Assembly: GCA_018818835.1 (NCBI GenBank)
Contig: JAHIRD010000134.1
Span: 35,071-99,070, forward strand
Direction: 5' to 3'
Length of the DNA stretch: 64,000 bases
From: Pseudomonadota bacterium
GTDB taxonomy: Bacteria; Desulfobacterota; Desulfobacteria; Desulfobacterales; Desulfolunaceae
The notes under the pieces were generated by a model. That model was not told the origin of the DNA and searched no databases. It worked only from the letters and a program-made list of their open reading frames with translations. The number at the start of each line of letters is the position of its first letter. Position 1 is the stretch's first letter. Both the position numbers and the translations under genes were made by a program. This document shows positions 9,371 to 17,698 of this stretch, one piece after another.

Positions 9371-9569
9371 AGCATACTGGCGGTATTTGAGTGATGATAG
9401 TTTAAAGGGTTTGGACGAAAAGACAAAAAGAGATACTTACTTTGCAGGTTTAAGTGCCGATGAGGCTGAATTTTTAAATATAATTAAAAAACCCGCTTTA
9501 TCTGCTTTTATAAACAACAGTAGCGATGTGTTGGCGAGGGCAGCACAAGAGGCACAGTTTTATTCTTGA
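9371..9569 (+). pseudogene. Unrecognised coding scrap after DUF1016
   Basis: In another frame, the stretch ending at 9569 reads RYLSDDSLKGLDEKTKRD, then FAGLSADEAEFLNIIKKPALSAF and a final AAQEAQFYS. Composition and codon use look like real protein, but there is no start with a ribosome binding site and I do not recognise the family. It probably is the tail of a gene lost in the same deletions that cut hsdM and DUF1016. Confidence 0.35.
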
Positions 9570-9647
9570 GAAACTGTTGCTGGAGATCGTCTGGCCGGGT
9601 CTGCTTTCCCTTTTTCGTGTGTTTCGTGGTAAATAAAAAAGCTCACA

Positions 9648-9804
9648 TGATCAACCCGTTATCAGTATCCACAGACCAAGTAAGCGATCAAGTAAACGAC
9701 CAAGTAAAGGAATTGGCTCAAGCCCTGGACGGGGGACAGATCGGGCCATGACCTGATGACGATTCTTGGCTTATCCCATCGGCCGAACTTTCAGGAAAAA
9801 TTAA
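9648..9804 (+). pseudogene. Winged-helix tail of an AlbA_2/Fic-type regulator, frameshifted
   Basis: One frame carries TDQVSDQVNDQVKEL, the Q-V repeat linker usual before the C-terminal winged helix of AlbA_2-domain or Fic-family proteins. One base out of register, the following DLMTILGLSHRPNFQEK matches the helix of that domain (HRxxF). Only this tail is left. Such genes often accompany type I R-M loci, which fits the neighbourhood. Assignment rests on motif memory alone. Confidence 0.4.
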
Positions 9805-11157
9805 ATGAAAAAGGATCGAAAAGAAAAATTAATGAATCTGGGGGCCGAGTGTCTGGCTGACGTCTTGCTGGTATTGGCTGAACGGATTGATGCCGTGGAA
9901 GAACGGGTGACGAGTATGCTTGCAGGCCCCAAAGAAAACATCCAGCGGTTCAAGAAAAAATTGTCCAGCCTGAAGCGGTCCCGGCGGTTTGTCCGCTGGG
10001 GAGAATCCGCAGGCTTTGCACGTGACCTGGAAGGATTGCTTGAAGATATGAAGGATAGTGTCAGCGATCCTCTCACTGGGGCTGCGCTGGTGGTTTTGTT
10101 TTATGAAACGGACGAGGGTGTCATCGGCAATTGCGATGATTCCAGCGGGAATGTGGGAGATGTATACCGCTTTGATGCAAAGGATCTGTTCGTTGACTAT
10201 GCCTCACGCTGTGAGGACAAAGGGAAAATCGCCAAGATGGTTCTCACACTGAATCTCAATGACAATTACGGGGTGCGGGATGCGCTGATGGAGTGTGCGG
10301 AGTCATACCTTCCTGAGACGGAAATCCGTGGTATGATTTCAACGCTTCAAGCCTTGGGTGATGACGAGGCTGATAAGCATAAGAAACATCACTTTCTGAT
10401 TCTGATTGAACTCTTGGCCCGTCAAATCAAGGATGCACCCCTTTTTGAGCAAACCCGCATTGCAGCGTGGGGAGATGTTCCAACCGCAGCGAAAGTCGAT
10501 ATTGCCCGTGTTTATCTGGAAAGTGGCGATAGTCAGACTGCTTTTTCCTGGCTGGAAAAAATCCCCAAGGAAGAAGCGTATCAGTCGTATGAACGGGATA
10601 AGTTGTACCTCGAGATATACGAGCAGTGGGGCGATACGGGCAAATTAGCCGAAATTCTTTTTGAGAAATTCAAAAGCTATCCCTCTATGAAAAGTCTTGA
10701 AGGCCTGTTGGACGTGATTGGCCATGATAAGAAAGATGAGGTTGTGGCTGAAGAAGTGGTCGATATTTTAGCTGAAAACAAACTCAGGGACTGTGATGCT
10801 GAATTCCTCATTGCCATGGGAAAGTTCGACGAAGCGGAAACCTATCTGCTTGAGCGAGCCGATCAGTTGAACGGTCATTATTATGAAAGCCTGCTTTCTT
10901 TTGTGGCTCCCATGGAATTGGAAGATCGCTCACTGGTGGCCAGTTTGATATACCGAAGTCTGCTGGATTCCATTTTGGAGCGGGGATACACCAAGGCTTA
11001 CCCCCATGGGATTCGATATCTTAAAAAACTGGATGCCTTGGCACCGTCAATTCGTGACTGGCGTCATTTTGATCATCATGAAACCTATGCCGAAGGGCTT
11101 ACTCAATCCCATGGTAAAAAGCACAGCTTCTGGTCAAAATACAGAGGCACGAAATAG
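9805..11157 (+). CDS. DUF6880 family protein
   Basis: This is an intact 450-residue cytosolic protein, mostly helical. The N-terminus (LADVLLVLAERIDAVEERV) opens a bundle, a central region around residues 150-350 looks like degenerate TPR/HEAT hairpins (ARVYLESGDSQTAFSWLEKI), and the C-terminus HETYAEGLTQSHGKKHSFW matches the end of DUF6880 proteins, often annotated as zinc-finger-associated or unknown. Function is unknown. It lies just downstream of the decayed R-M genes and is the only intact gene in that block. The ATG follows AGGAAAAATTAA, a modest ribosome site. A stem without a T-run follows at 11199-11244. Confidence 0.65.
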   Translation: MKKDRKEKLMNLGAECLADVLLVLAERIDAVEERVTSMLAGPKENIQRFKKKLSSLKRSRRFVRWGESAGFARDLEGLLEDMKDSVSDPLTGAALVVLFYETDEGVIGNCDDSSGNVGDVYRFDAKDLFVDYASRCEDKGKIAKMVLTLNLNDNYGVRDALMECAESYLPETEIRGMISTLQALGDDEADKHKKHHFLILIELLARQIKDAPLFEQTRIAAWGDVPTAAKVDIARVYLESGDSQTAFSWLEKIPKEEAYQSYERDKLYLEIYEQWGDTGKLAEILFEKFKSYPSMKSLEGLLDVIGHDKKDEVVAEEVVDILAENKLRDCDAEFLIAMGKFDEAETYLLERADQLNGHYYESLLSFVAPMELEDRSLVASLIYRSLLDSILERGYTKAYPHGIRYLKKLDALAPSIRDWRHFDHHETYAEGLTQSHGKKHSFWSKYRGTK

Positions 11158-11198
11158 ATAATCCAGGCCCAACCGGTGCGCATTTGTAGGCAGCTCAA

Positions 11199-11244
11199 GG
11201 GAAGGCGGTTGTCTTCCAGGGCCGGAGTTTCAATCCGCCTTCCC
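11199..11244. terminator. Hairpin between convergent genes
   Basis: GGGAAGGCGG at 11199-11208 pairs with CCGCCTTCCC at 11235-11244 across a 26-base loop, in the gap between two convergent coding remnants or genes. It lacks a T-run. Confidence 0.4.
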
Positions 11245-11267
11245 AATCATGCCTGATTCAGAAAAAA

Positions 11268-11450
11268 TCAGGATATTTTTTCGAATTTGACCATGGGGCA
11301 TCCTGCACATACATCCAGTCCGGGCCAGGGTTGGCCGCCTTCACCCAGAAGGGAAGGGTCGCCGGTTTCTTCAATACGTTTAACTAATTGCTTCACGGTT
11401 GCAATGATCTGGCTTCCGGGAATAAACAGGTTCATGTAGTTCATTTCGGT
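11268..11450 (-). pseudogene. C-terminal fragment of a DUF169 gene, duplicate of 14352-15131
   Basis: The minus strand encodes EMNYMNLFIPGSQII, then GGQPWPGLDVCAGCPMVKFEKIS, which is the last 60 residues of the complete DUF169 protein at 14352-15131. DNA similarity is high and stops sharply near 11450. From 11452 the sequence becomes the end of the phospholipase D gene. It is therefore the tail of a second DUF169 copy whose front part is gone. Confidence 0.9.
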
Positions 11451-11451
11451 T

Positions 11452-13266
11452 TCATAGCAAAGGTTTGACAAATCCAAAGAGGGTTTTGGTGATCAGTGTG
11501 CCGATGACTTTACCGCTTCGGTCCAGAGGAATGTCCGGGAAATTCCCCACGTAATGATAATGGTCGTAAAAATCGTCATGGTCGGACTCCAACGGTGTTT
11601 TGTTATCATTGAGTTCATAAGATCCGGCGTAGCGCAGGGGCCAGGGGTCGACCAACGGCAGAATCCGAGACAAATCCGAAAGGATGGTGTTGGGAGCACC
11701 CAGGCCGAGGGGGTACTTGTTTCTGGCGATCACCCAGCTGTTTTGAGGGGCCATGTCCTTGGCGATACTGTTTTTTACCAGGGCGGCAAATCCCTTGTCA
11801 CGAACGACAAGTCCCACTTCGGTGTTCAAATTTTCGCTCCGGGGATCCAGGTTGTATGACCCGATGAAGGTGATTTCGTCATCGATTACAAGTGTTTTTG
11901 CGTGCAGGCACATATAAGGCTCACCGGGGTGGGGAGGCCTTTGAAGGCTGGTGTCTTCTTCAACTCGGGCCTCACCGAATTCCCTTTTTTCAGCCGGTGT
12001 AAAAGGTCTTGCCTTTAATGTGTCGTAACCGGGCATATACGTTCTCATATCACCGGGAAGGGGCTTGAATTCGTAGATGTGAAATTTAAGGTCCTGGAGC
12101 ATGGTCTGTTTCTGCTGAAAGGACAAGGCGTAGCAATGCCAGCTGTCGGTGGCCGCCAGACTGTTCGTGGCGATGCGGATATTCATGTCTGGATGCTTTT
12201 TCCGTATCTCTTTGAAAAGGGTGATGGCGGGGTCCGTTAACACCAGATACGGTGTGTTGATATAGATATTATCCCTGGCTTCGGAAACCAGACGGGCCAG
12301 TTCCATGGTGATTTTGCCTGCCCCCATAAATCTGCCCAGCCATTTCTTCTCATTCTTTCCGGGATTGTCGTCAATGAAGTAGGCGTGGTCAACAGGGTGA
12401 AGGTGATCTGAAAACAAAGCCTTGATCTTATGATAATTGTCGGCATCGGCCAACATCTCGCCAAACATGCCGTGAAAGGCGAAATCTTTGGGCGTGGTCC
12501 AGGTTTTAATTTGAACGTCGTTAATATCCACAAGGGATTTAAGGGGGATGGAATATTTGAATGACCAGAACGCGTTAAAACTCTGACGCAATTCCTTGAC
12601 CACGGGCCCAGTGACAAGGATATCTCGATCCCGATAGTTCATACCCCTGGCTTGATCGTAATAGGCATTCTGGTTGTTTCGGCCTCCTGTGATGCCGACG
12701 TGGTCATCCACGATAAACACTTTGTTGTGCATGCGCTGGTTGACCTTATTGAACCCGCTGAGCAACCGGGTCAGCTTATCCACGGCCGAAGGGTTGATTC
12801 GGTGCTCTGAAAACGGTCCCACAATGGGATTGTACATCTTTATGGACAGATTGGGGTGAACTGTTGCCAGAAAAGCCGCAATCTCGGGATGCTTTTCCGA
12901 TACAAAATGATCGATAAGTAATTGGACCCTGACCCCCCGTTTAGCCGCCCGGATCATTTCATGCATCAGCAACCGGCCGGTTTCATCATTCATCCATATG
13001 ATGGTCTGCATGGCAATGGAATGACGGGCCGCACGGATAAGGTGAATCCTCAATAGTAAGGCTTCCTCCCCCACATCAAGCAGGGCCACGTTGTTTTTCG
13101 TTTCCGGAATCTCTGGGCCGGTAAGGGAAAGCAGGGGCGAATCAACCGCCTTTACGGTGAATCCCTGGACATCGGGAGAGCCGTTGGGAATTGTTTTGGG
13201 AGTGCATGACAGCATGCACAGCGTCAGGATCAGAGTAAGGAGTAACGCATCTTTTTTCAGGTTCAT
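11452..13266 (-). CDS. Phospholipase D family lipoprotein (cardiolipin-synthase-like)
   Basis: This 604-residue protein has a lipoprotein signal, with a hydrophobic core and lipobox ending LSC near residue 20. It also has two HKD motifs: HNKVFIVDD with GGRN near residue 180, and HAKTLVIDDEITFIGSYN near 455. Two HKD motifs form the active site of phosphatidyl-transferring or hydrolysing enzymes. NLDPRSENLNTE after the second is usual in cardiolipin synthase ClsC-like proteins. It is probably anchored to a membrane facing the periplasm. Its 3' end abuts the DUF169 fragment and its 5' flank abuts a repeat, so the gene seems to have landed inside a duplicated unit. The substrate cannot be told. 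Confidence 0.88.
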   Translation of the reverse strand: MNLKKDALLLTLILTLCMLSCTPKTIPNGSPDVQGFTVKAVDSPLLSLTGPEIPETKNNVALLDVGEEALLLRIHLIRAARHSIAMQTIIWMNDETGRLLMHEMIRAAKRGVRVQLLIDHFVSEKHPEIAAFLATVHPNLSIKMYNPIVGPFSEHRINPSAVDKLTRLLSGFNKVNQRMHNKVFIVDDHVGITGGRNNQNAYYDQARGMNYRDRDILVTGPVVKELRQSFNAFWSFKYSIPLKSLVDINDVQIKTWTTPKDFAFHGMFGEMLADADNYHKIKALFSDHLHPVDHAYFIDDNPGKNEKKWLGRFMGAGKITMELARLVSEARDNIYINTPYLVLTDPAITLFKEIRKKHPDMNIRIATNSLAATDSWHCYALSFQQKQTMLQDLKFHIYEFKPLPGDMRTYMPGYDTLKARPFTPAEKREFGEARVEEDTSLQRPPHPGEPYMCLHAKTLVIDDEITFIGSYNLDPRSENLNTEVGLVVRDKGFAALVKNSIAKDMAPQNSWVIARNKYPLGLGAPNTILSDLSRILPLVDPWPLRYAGSYELNDNKTPLESDHDDFYDHYHYVGNFPDIPLDRSGKVIGTLITKTLFGFVKPLL

Positions 13267-13347
13267 AGTTCTCTGTGAATGAATGAAATAATGGTTTATT
13301 TGCTTGTTTGTTTTTTTATGTGTGTATCACATCAGGTAGCATTCTGC

Positions 13348-13429
13348 ACAGGGTTTCTTTTGAGAAGGAATTTTTTGATTCATTCATTTTTTTTCTATTT
13401 AGCGTTCAACAAAATTTTTTCGGCTTCGT
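13348..13429 (+). repeat. 82-bp direct repeat, copy 1
   Basis: This stretch matches 15152-15233 over 82 bases with a few differences. It covers the last codons of the small exported protein gene (minus strand) and its downstream flank. Together with the DUF169 fragment it marks a duplicated segment. Confidence 0.85.
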
Positions 13430-13778
13430 GACATGATTCAAGTGCTTCTGGTAAGCATGACGTACAGTTGATAACATCAAAAATGGACATTTTCATGTCG
13501 TGGCCTAGGGAGAGTGCTTCCAGATCTTTTATGATTTCCTGCTCAATGGGATTGTATTGATTCATTTTTTCTTCACATAACTTGGCTTTTTCAGGATCAT
13601 CCATGGATGTGCGATATTGTTCCATGTCCCTTCCGGCTTTGATCAATTTTATCATTTCGGATTTAACTTTGTTTAATTTTGCATCCTTATCATGTGCGGA
13701 TGGTTGTCCATAGGCATGACTGAGGCAAAATAAAGAAATCAGAGCAACAACACACATAGAATTTAAGAACGTTTTCAT
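13395..13778 (-). CDS. Small exported protein of unknown function
   Basis: The 127-residue product has a clear signal peptide (MKTFLNSMCVVALISLFCLSHAYGQ), with cleavage expected after AYG or nearby. The mature part is charged and helical. Four cysteines cluster in the last 40 residues, including CTSC and SCHEAEKIL, suggesting disulfides or metal binding. AGAGAGGG precedes the ATG at 13778. I do not recognise a family. Its last eleven codons recur at 15199-15233 upstream of the DUF169 gene, so it and DUF169 once formed a neighbouring pair. Confidence 0.7.
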   Translation of the reverse strand: MKTFLNSMCVVALISLFCLSHAYGQPSAHDKDAKLNKVKSEMIKLIKAGRDMEQYRTSMDDPEKAKLCEEKMNQYNPIEQEIIKDLEALSLGHDMKMSIFDVINCTSCLPEALESCHEAEKILLNAK

Positions 13779-14048
13779 ATGACCCTCTCTTCTGGGTTAA
13801 TATAAATTAGTAAAATCAAGAACAATCTGAGGTTCCCATCGTTTAGACAATGTTTTGTCAAAACAACCTATGAGATGTTTAAACTTAAAACAACTCTCGC
13901 TTCCTCATTCATAGCCTGACAATCTTATACATTTCTCCTTCTTTACCTTTTCAGCGGTTCGTATTTAGAAACGTATCTTGTTTTTCCTGACACTCGAACT
14001 CGGCATGGTGTCGTTCATGCTCCCCATGGACTTAAAGCATGGGCAGAA

Positions 14049-14076
14049 TATATACAATACTAAAGTTAAAAGTCAA
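14049..14076 (-). promoter_or_regulatory. Predicted sigma-70 promoter, minus strand
   Basis: Read on the minus strand, TTGACT at 14076-14071 is followed after 16 bases by TATATA. It points toward the small exported protein gene at 13778, leaving a leader of about 270 bases. Confidence 0.35.
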
Positions 14077-14200
14077 GCTTTTTACTATTGCCATCTGATT
14101 TATATAATCAAGACTAACACGCTCGTGCGGCTCTGGGAGTGGGGCAAACGAAAAACGGTTTAAAAAAAGGGATAGAACGTCAATATTCAATCCCCTTATT

Positions 14201-14244
14201 ATCGTTTAAAAGCATCAATAAGAGTCAAGAGCAGACCTGACCCC
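14201..14244 (+). repeat. 44-bp dispersed repeat, copy 1
   Basis: The sequence starting ATCGTTTAAAAGC and ending GACCTGACCCC recurs in the same orientation at 15820-15863 with three differences. Motifs of the GGGGTCAGGTC type flank Y1-transposase (RAYT-like) elements in many bacteria; no transposase is present here, so that link is an inference. Confidence 0.8.
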
Positions 14245-14298
14245 CTTTCCCTTTTCTTTAGATTTGTAAGTATACCAAGAGAAGGGAGTTAAATTAAC

Positions 14299-14325
14299 AA
14301 AGGCGGGTTTTAAAACCCGCCTTTT
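14299..14325. terminator. Terminator after the DUF169 gene
   Basis: AAAGGCGGGTTTT at 14299-14311 pairs with AAAACCCGCCTTTT at 14312-14325. It lies 26 bases beyond the stop of the minus-strand DUF169 gene. Read on that strand, the distal stem arm ends in a short CGCCTTT-type T-run. Confidence 0.75.
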
Positions 14326-14351
14326 CCAAAAATATTCTTGGCCTGTAAGGC

Positions 14352-15131
14352 TTAGGATATTTTTTCGAATTTGACCATGGGGCAGCCCGAACAGACATCC
14401 AGGCCCGGCCATGGCTGGCCGCCTTTGCCAAGAAGGGACGGGCCGCCAGTGGTTTTAATGCGTTTGATCAATTGCTCAACTGTGGGGATCATCTGGGTGC
14501 CGGGGATGAACAGATTCATGTAGTTCATTTCAGTTTTTCCCGAGGTTTTGGAACCGGCGCACATGGTGGTCATGTTGGCAGTGTTTTTATTAAAAGTGTA
14601 GACACTCCCCGAACAGACAGCAGAATTGGGGGTAGCGAAAAATGTAAGGTTGGGTTTGTTCATGGCCCCCATGTAATCATTTAATATATGGTATGCCTGA
14701 TACGGAGTGACCATGATGAAAACAACGCTTGGATCAACGCCAATAGCATCGAAGTTTTCCATAGGTGCCATGTAGATTCCTTTGCAGGATCCTTCGGATA
14801 AACGTTCCTTTTCCTGGGGAACCTGCCAGGATAAGTCGGAATCTATGAGGTATTTCTCGTGGTTTTTCCCATCGACGTGACGCTCAAGGGACCTGAATCC
14901 GAAAACAGGTTGGGCATTTTTACATAAAAGACGGTCCGGTTCCATGAAAAGCGCATGTTTGGCCGAACGGGCTGCGGCAAGATACTGGCAGTAAGATAAT
15001 TTTGATTTTGCTTTGTGGCTTACTGTCAGAGACTCTATTTCAGATTCATCAAAAACAAACCGGATGCCTACGGGGTCATAATCCAGTCTGAAATTCCATA
15101 TGAGGGTTTCCATTGCTTTGCTGTAATTCAT
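14352..15131 (-). CDS. DUF169 domain protein
   Basis: This complete 259-residue protein belongs to the DUF169 family, found in anaerobes and methanogens with unknown biochemistry. Supporting features are FRLDYDPVGIRFVFDE near the start, YCQYLAAARSAKHALF, PVFGFRSLE, the MTPYQAYHIL segment, SAVCSGSV, and a C-terminal GGQPWPGLDVCSGCPMVKF with two cysteines three apart. No signal peptide is visible. GGGAGAAAAAG precedes the ATG. A second, broken copy is at 11268-11450. Upstream it has the tail of the small exported protein gene, so it was once the second gene of that pair. Confidence 0.85.
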   Translation of the reverse strand: MNYSKAMETLIWNFRLDYDPVGIRFVFDESEIESLTVSHKAKSKLSYCQYLAAARSAKHALFMEPDRLLCKNAQPVFGFRSLERHVDGKNHEKYLIDSDLSWQVPQEKERLSEGSCKGIYMAPMENFDAIGVDPSVVFIMVTPYQAYHILNDYMGAMNKPNLTFFATPNSAVCSGSVYTFNKNTANMTTMCAGSKTSGKTEMNYMNLFIPGTQMIPTVEQLIKRIKTTGGPSLLGKGGQPWPGLDVCSGCPMVKFEKIS

Positions 15132-15151
15132 ACTTTTTCTCCCTTATCATT

Positions 15152-15233
15152 ACAGGGTTTCTTTTGAGAAAGAATTTTTTGATTCAATCCGTTATGTTCT
15201 ATTTCGCGTTCAACAAAATTTTTTCGGCTTCGT
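15152..15233 (+). repeat. 82-bp direct repeat, copy 2
   Basis: It matches 13348-13429. On the minus strand it encodes only the last eleven residues (NEAEKILLNAK) and stop (15199-15201) of the small exported protein, cut at 15234, where unrelated sequence and the HipA fragment begin. Confidence 0.85.
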
Positions 15234-15259
15234 TACCGGAATTCGAGAACACATCACTC

Positions 15260-15649
15260 TCAATAGGAGGTTATCTTCAACCGTTGACCGATATCTTTGC
15301 CAAGACGTTCAGCGTCCTTTTCCGGTACATTGTAATTACTAAAAATTTCAGGCCATTTTGATACAGCCACATGAACCTCTTCAATGATTCCCATTGCATG
15401 TTGCCGCCTTTTTATTCCAAAATGTTTTATCTCGGTAAGAAGCGTTTCAGTATTCGGCGGCCGGGTTTGAATGCCGATTCGAAGAACGTGTTCCTGGTTA
15501 AATCCGATGTTCGGCACCATATCAAAAGCGGGACTTAAGCGCCAGCCGTTGTAATCGTGCAGCATGATAAAATTTTTCAGGTGATCGTCAGTATTGCCGA
15601 TCATGATGTTGAATACCATCTGCCGGTAAAGCCTGTTAAGATCATAGCC
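15260..15649 (-). pseudogene. HipA-like kinase, C-terminal fragment
   Basis: The minus-strand frame reads NRLYRQMVFNIMIGNTDDHLKNF followed by GWRLSPAFDMVPN, the catalytic-loop and metal-binding (DFG-like) parts of HipA Ser/Thr kinases, toxins of HipBA systems. Only about 130 of some 430 residues are present. A TGA lies in frame near 15659, so the N-terminal two thirds, including the P-loop region, are lost. No hipB antitoxin gene is adjacent. The remnant is inactive. Confidence 0.85.
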
Positions 15650-15661
15650 CGGTTGTGATGA

Positions 15662-15817
15662 TCATATTTTACACGCTCGTTTGCCACTGGCCCGTTGCCG
15701 CTTGCTGGTTTTTTTCTCGAATTTGGCAAACAGGTCGTCCTTTTCTGCCAGCAGAGCGTCCCAATCGTCGAGCCTGCCGAGAAGGCTGCTCGCAGCCAAC
15801 CAGTTGCCGATCAATGT
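15662..15817 (-). pseudogene. Unrecognised protein tail
   Basis: A minus-strand frame of about 50 codons without a start reads LIGNWLAASSLLGRLDDWDALL and then KDDLFAKFEKKTSKRQR before its stop at 15662-15664. It looks like real coding sequence but has no start, and the 44-bp repeat at 15820 sits exactly where it ends upstream. It may be the tail of a gene cut by the event that placed the repeat. Confidence 0.3.
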
Positions 15818-15819
15818 CT

Positions 15820-15863
15820 ATCGTTTAAAAGCTTCAATAAGAGTCACGAGCGGACCTGACCCC
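15820..15863 (+). repeat. 44-bp dispersed repeat, copy 2
   Basis: Partner of 14201-14244, same orientation, three differences. The two copies bracket the DUF169 gene and the HipA fragment, 1.6 kb apart. Confidence 0.8.
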
Positions 15864-15869
15864 TTTATT

Positions 15870-17423
15870 TTAAGCCGGAAAACTGAGATTATTTATAAAT
15901 GCCTCTTGAAATTGAGTGTCGCAGGCGAGATCTACCGTTTCAATTTCAGCCGACATGTGAGTGGTTTTATGAATATACCGTTCATCACAAAGAGCCATGA
16001 CCGCTCCTGAACCGGCTAAATTTCCGGCGATGTCTATCTTGTCATCATCCATGTCCGGAATCATACCCAGTCTCTTTAGATCAGAGGTGTTGAGATAAGC
16101 GCCAAACGCTCCGGCAATGATAAGTTTTTCAAGTTTACTGATCCCGGCTCGTTTCATTAAAAATGTGATACCTGTGATCAATGCGGATTTGCCCAGCTGG
16201 ACCGACCGGATATCTTTTTGACTGATATGGATGCACGACTGGCCGGATTCCGAATTTTCCGGTACAAGGATAAATTTGTCTTGGCCTGATCGAAAGGCCC
16301 CATCTGGTCTGATAATCTTTTTTCTGCAAAATTGCGCCACGGCATTGATCACACCGGCACCGCAGATACCGGATGGTTTGGCGACTGAGGCGCCGGATGA
16401 GTTTACCAGAAAGACGCCTGTAACATGTTCACTGTCATCGATTTCAATGGCATTGATCGCCCCGGTAGTCGCCTGGATGCCGCAGGACAGTGTTGCTCCT
16501 TCAAATGCTGGGCCGGTTGCACATGATGTTGCATGAAGGGAATTTTTATGTTTCAACATCAGCTCACCGTTGGTGCCCAGATCAATGAGCAGGGTGCCGT
16601 CGGGCTGTGATTCCATGTCGGCAGCCTGGGCGGCCGCCAGGATGTCTCCGCCGAGAAATCCGGAAATATTGGGCAGGGTGTAGACCTTAAAGCCCTTCAT
16701 GTTAAATTGTAAATCCTGGGAATCAAAGCACCTGGCCTCATGGAATGCCGGTTGATAGGGGGCGATGCCGATGGACTTGGGATCTGTCCCTGTTATGATA
16801 TGAATCATGGCGGGGTTGCCGACCACCACCATTTTGGAAATTGAAGCGGGGGCACCCTTTAAAGCCTTCAGCAGTTTTTGTATCCCCCATTCAATACTCT
16901 GAACAGTCAGCCGTTGTAGCTTCTCAAGGTTTTTTTCATCCTCGGCCACGGCTGTGATCCGGCTCATGACATCGGCACCGTGCAGGGCCTGGGGGTTTTT
17001 TAGTGCAATGGACGAGACGGCCTCGCCCTTGAGGATATCGCAAAGATAGACAGCCATGGTGGTTGTTCCCAGATCGACGGCCACACCGTATACAGGGCCT
17101 GCTCCGGCATCAGTAAACCGGTGTTTGAACGAGTCGGGAAAGGAAAGTCGGGCTTTATCCATAATAAACAAAGGCAATATTGAGGATTCGGGTATCTGGA
17201 TGACACTATCCCTTTCAACCGTATACGTGCATGAATCAACCGTTTCGAATCGGCCATCGCCGTTTAGGATGTCAACTTTGCATTTGCCGCATCTGCCTTT
17301 TCCCCCACAATCGGATCTTAGAATGATGCCGTGGTGCATGAGCGATTCAAGCAAGCTCTGCCCGGAATCCGCATAAAGGGTTTTCCCTTGTTTTAAAAGA
17401 TGAATTGAAACGATTTCAGTCAT
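15870..17423 (-). CDS. Reductive activator of corrinoid proteins (2Fe-2S plus ASKHA ATPase, DUF4445)
   Basis: Proteins of this type use ATP to re-reduce accidentally oxidised Co(II) corrinoid cofactors to Co(I). The N-terminal domain carries a plant-type 2Fe-2S motif (CGGKGRCGKC near residue 45, with a further Cys at the VDSC segment). From about residue 120 the ASKHA fold starts with GVAVDLGTTTMAVYL, and later has LIDLGTNGELM, GPAFEGATLS and a GAFGAYL loop. At 517 residues it is shorter than AcsV at 50516. Divergent from the methyltransferase operon, it probably serves that corrinoid protein. The ATG at 17423 overlaps an upstream frame's stop (ATGA); an ATG at 17438 is also possible. Confidence 0.85.
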   Translation of the reverse strand: MTEIVSIHLLKQGKTLYADSGQSLLESLMHHGIILRSDCGGKGRCGKCKVDILNGDGRFETVDSCTYTVERDSVIQIPESSILPLFIMDKARLSFPDSFKHRFTDAGAGPVYGVAVDLGTTTMAVYLCDILKGEAVSSIALKNPQALHGADVMSRITAVAEDEKNLEKLQRLTVQSIEWGIQKLLKALKGAPASISKMVVVGNPAMIHIITGTDPKSIGIAPYQPAFHEARCFDSQDLQFNMKGFKVYTLPNISGFLGGDILAAAQAADMESQPDGTLLIDLGTNGELMLKHKNSLHATSCATGPAFEGATLSCGIQATTGAINAIEIDDSEHVTGVFLVNSSGASVAKPSGICGAGVINAVAQFCRKKIIRPDGAFRSGQDKFILVPENSESGQSCIHISQKDIRSVQLGKSALITGITFLMKRAGISKLEKLIIAGAFGAYLNTSDLKRLGMIPDMDDDKIDIAGNLAGSGAVMALCDERYIHKTTHMSAEIETVDLACDTQFQEAFINNLSFPA

Positions 17424-17698
17424 GTGTTTTGTACCCATAATTTTTTAAGATCGTTTATGTTCGTGTCATTCAGTTCCGCCCAATCACCCGCTTCATTTAA
17501 ACAAATCCTTTTAACGAGATTGCAAAATATGATCCAGGTACAAAAGATCCAGACTCCCTCGCCCGCTTTCTCCCAATATTGATGAGCTATAGACCCATGC
17601 ATATACATTTTTAATGGGTTGGTGCCTTCGTGTCTCGGATTCGGACTGGGCTTTATTTTTACGATATAAAGTAAAATTACGTTAAAAAGTAAAAACAT
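17420..17698 (-). other. Possible upstream ORF or gene tail coupled to the activator
   Basis: A frame of up to 92 codons ends LNDTNINDLKKLWVQNT, its TGA overlapping the activator ATG at 17423 in an ATGA arrangement. The last 30 residues look like protein; the earlier part is doubtful. I do not recognise it. It may be a shortened remnant of a gene that once preceded the activator. Confidence 0.25.

Larger units (their letters stand above)
13779..14351. other. Non-coding stretch with promoter, repeat and hairpin
   Basis: No convincing gene lies here. It contains a predicted minus-strand promoter (14049-14076), one copy of a 44-bp repeat (14201-14244) and a strong hairpin (14299-14325). A 61-codon plus-strand frame at 13978-14163 lacks a ribosome site and any family look. 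Confidence 0.6.

Noticed and set aside
13978..14163. 61-codon plus-strand frame
   Set aside because: No ribosome site; overlaps a predicted minus-strand promoter; composition not protein-like.
15680..15700. GCCACTGG-like sequence resembling a B12-box
   Set aside because: It lies inside a protein-coding remnant, no other cobalamin riboswitch elements are around it, and it does not precede a B12 gene on the right strand.
7300..15870. Prophage or integrative element
   Set aside because: No integrase, phage structural gene, tRNA attachment site or flanking long repeat is visible; the zone looks like decayed accessory genes.
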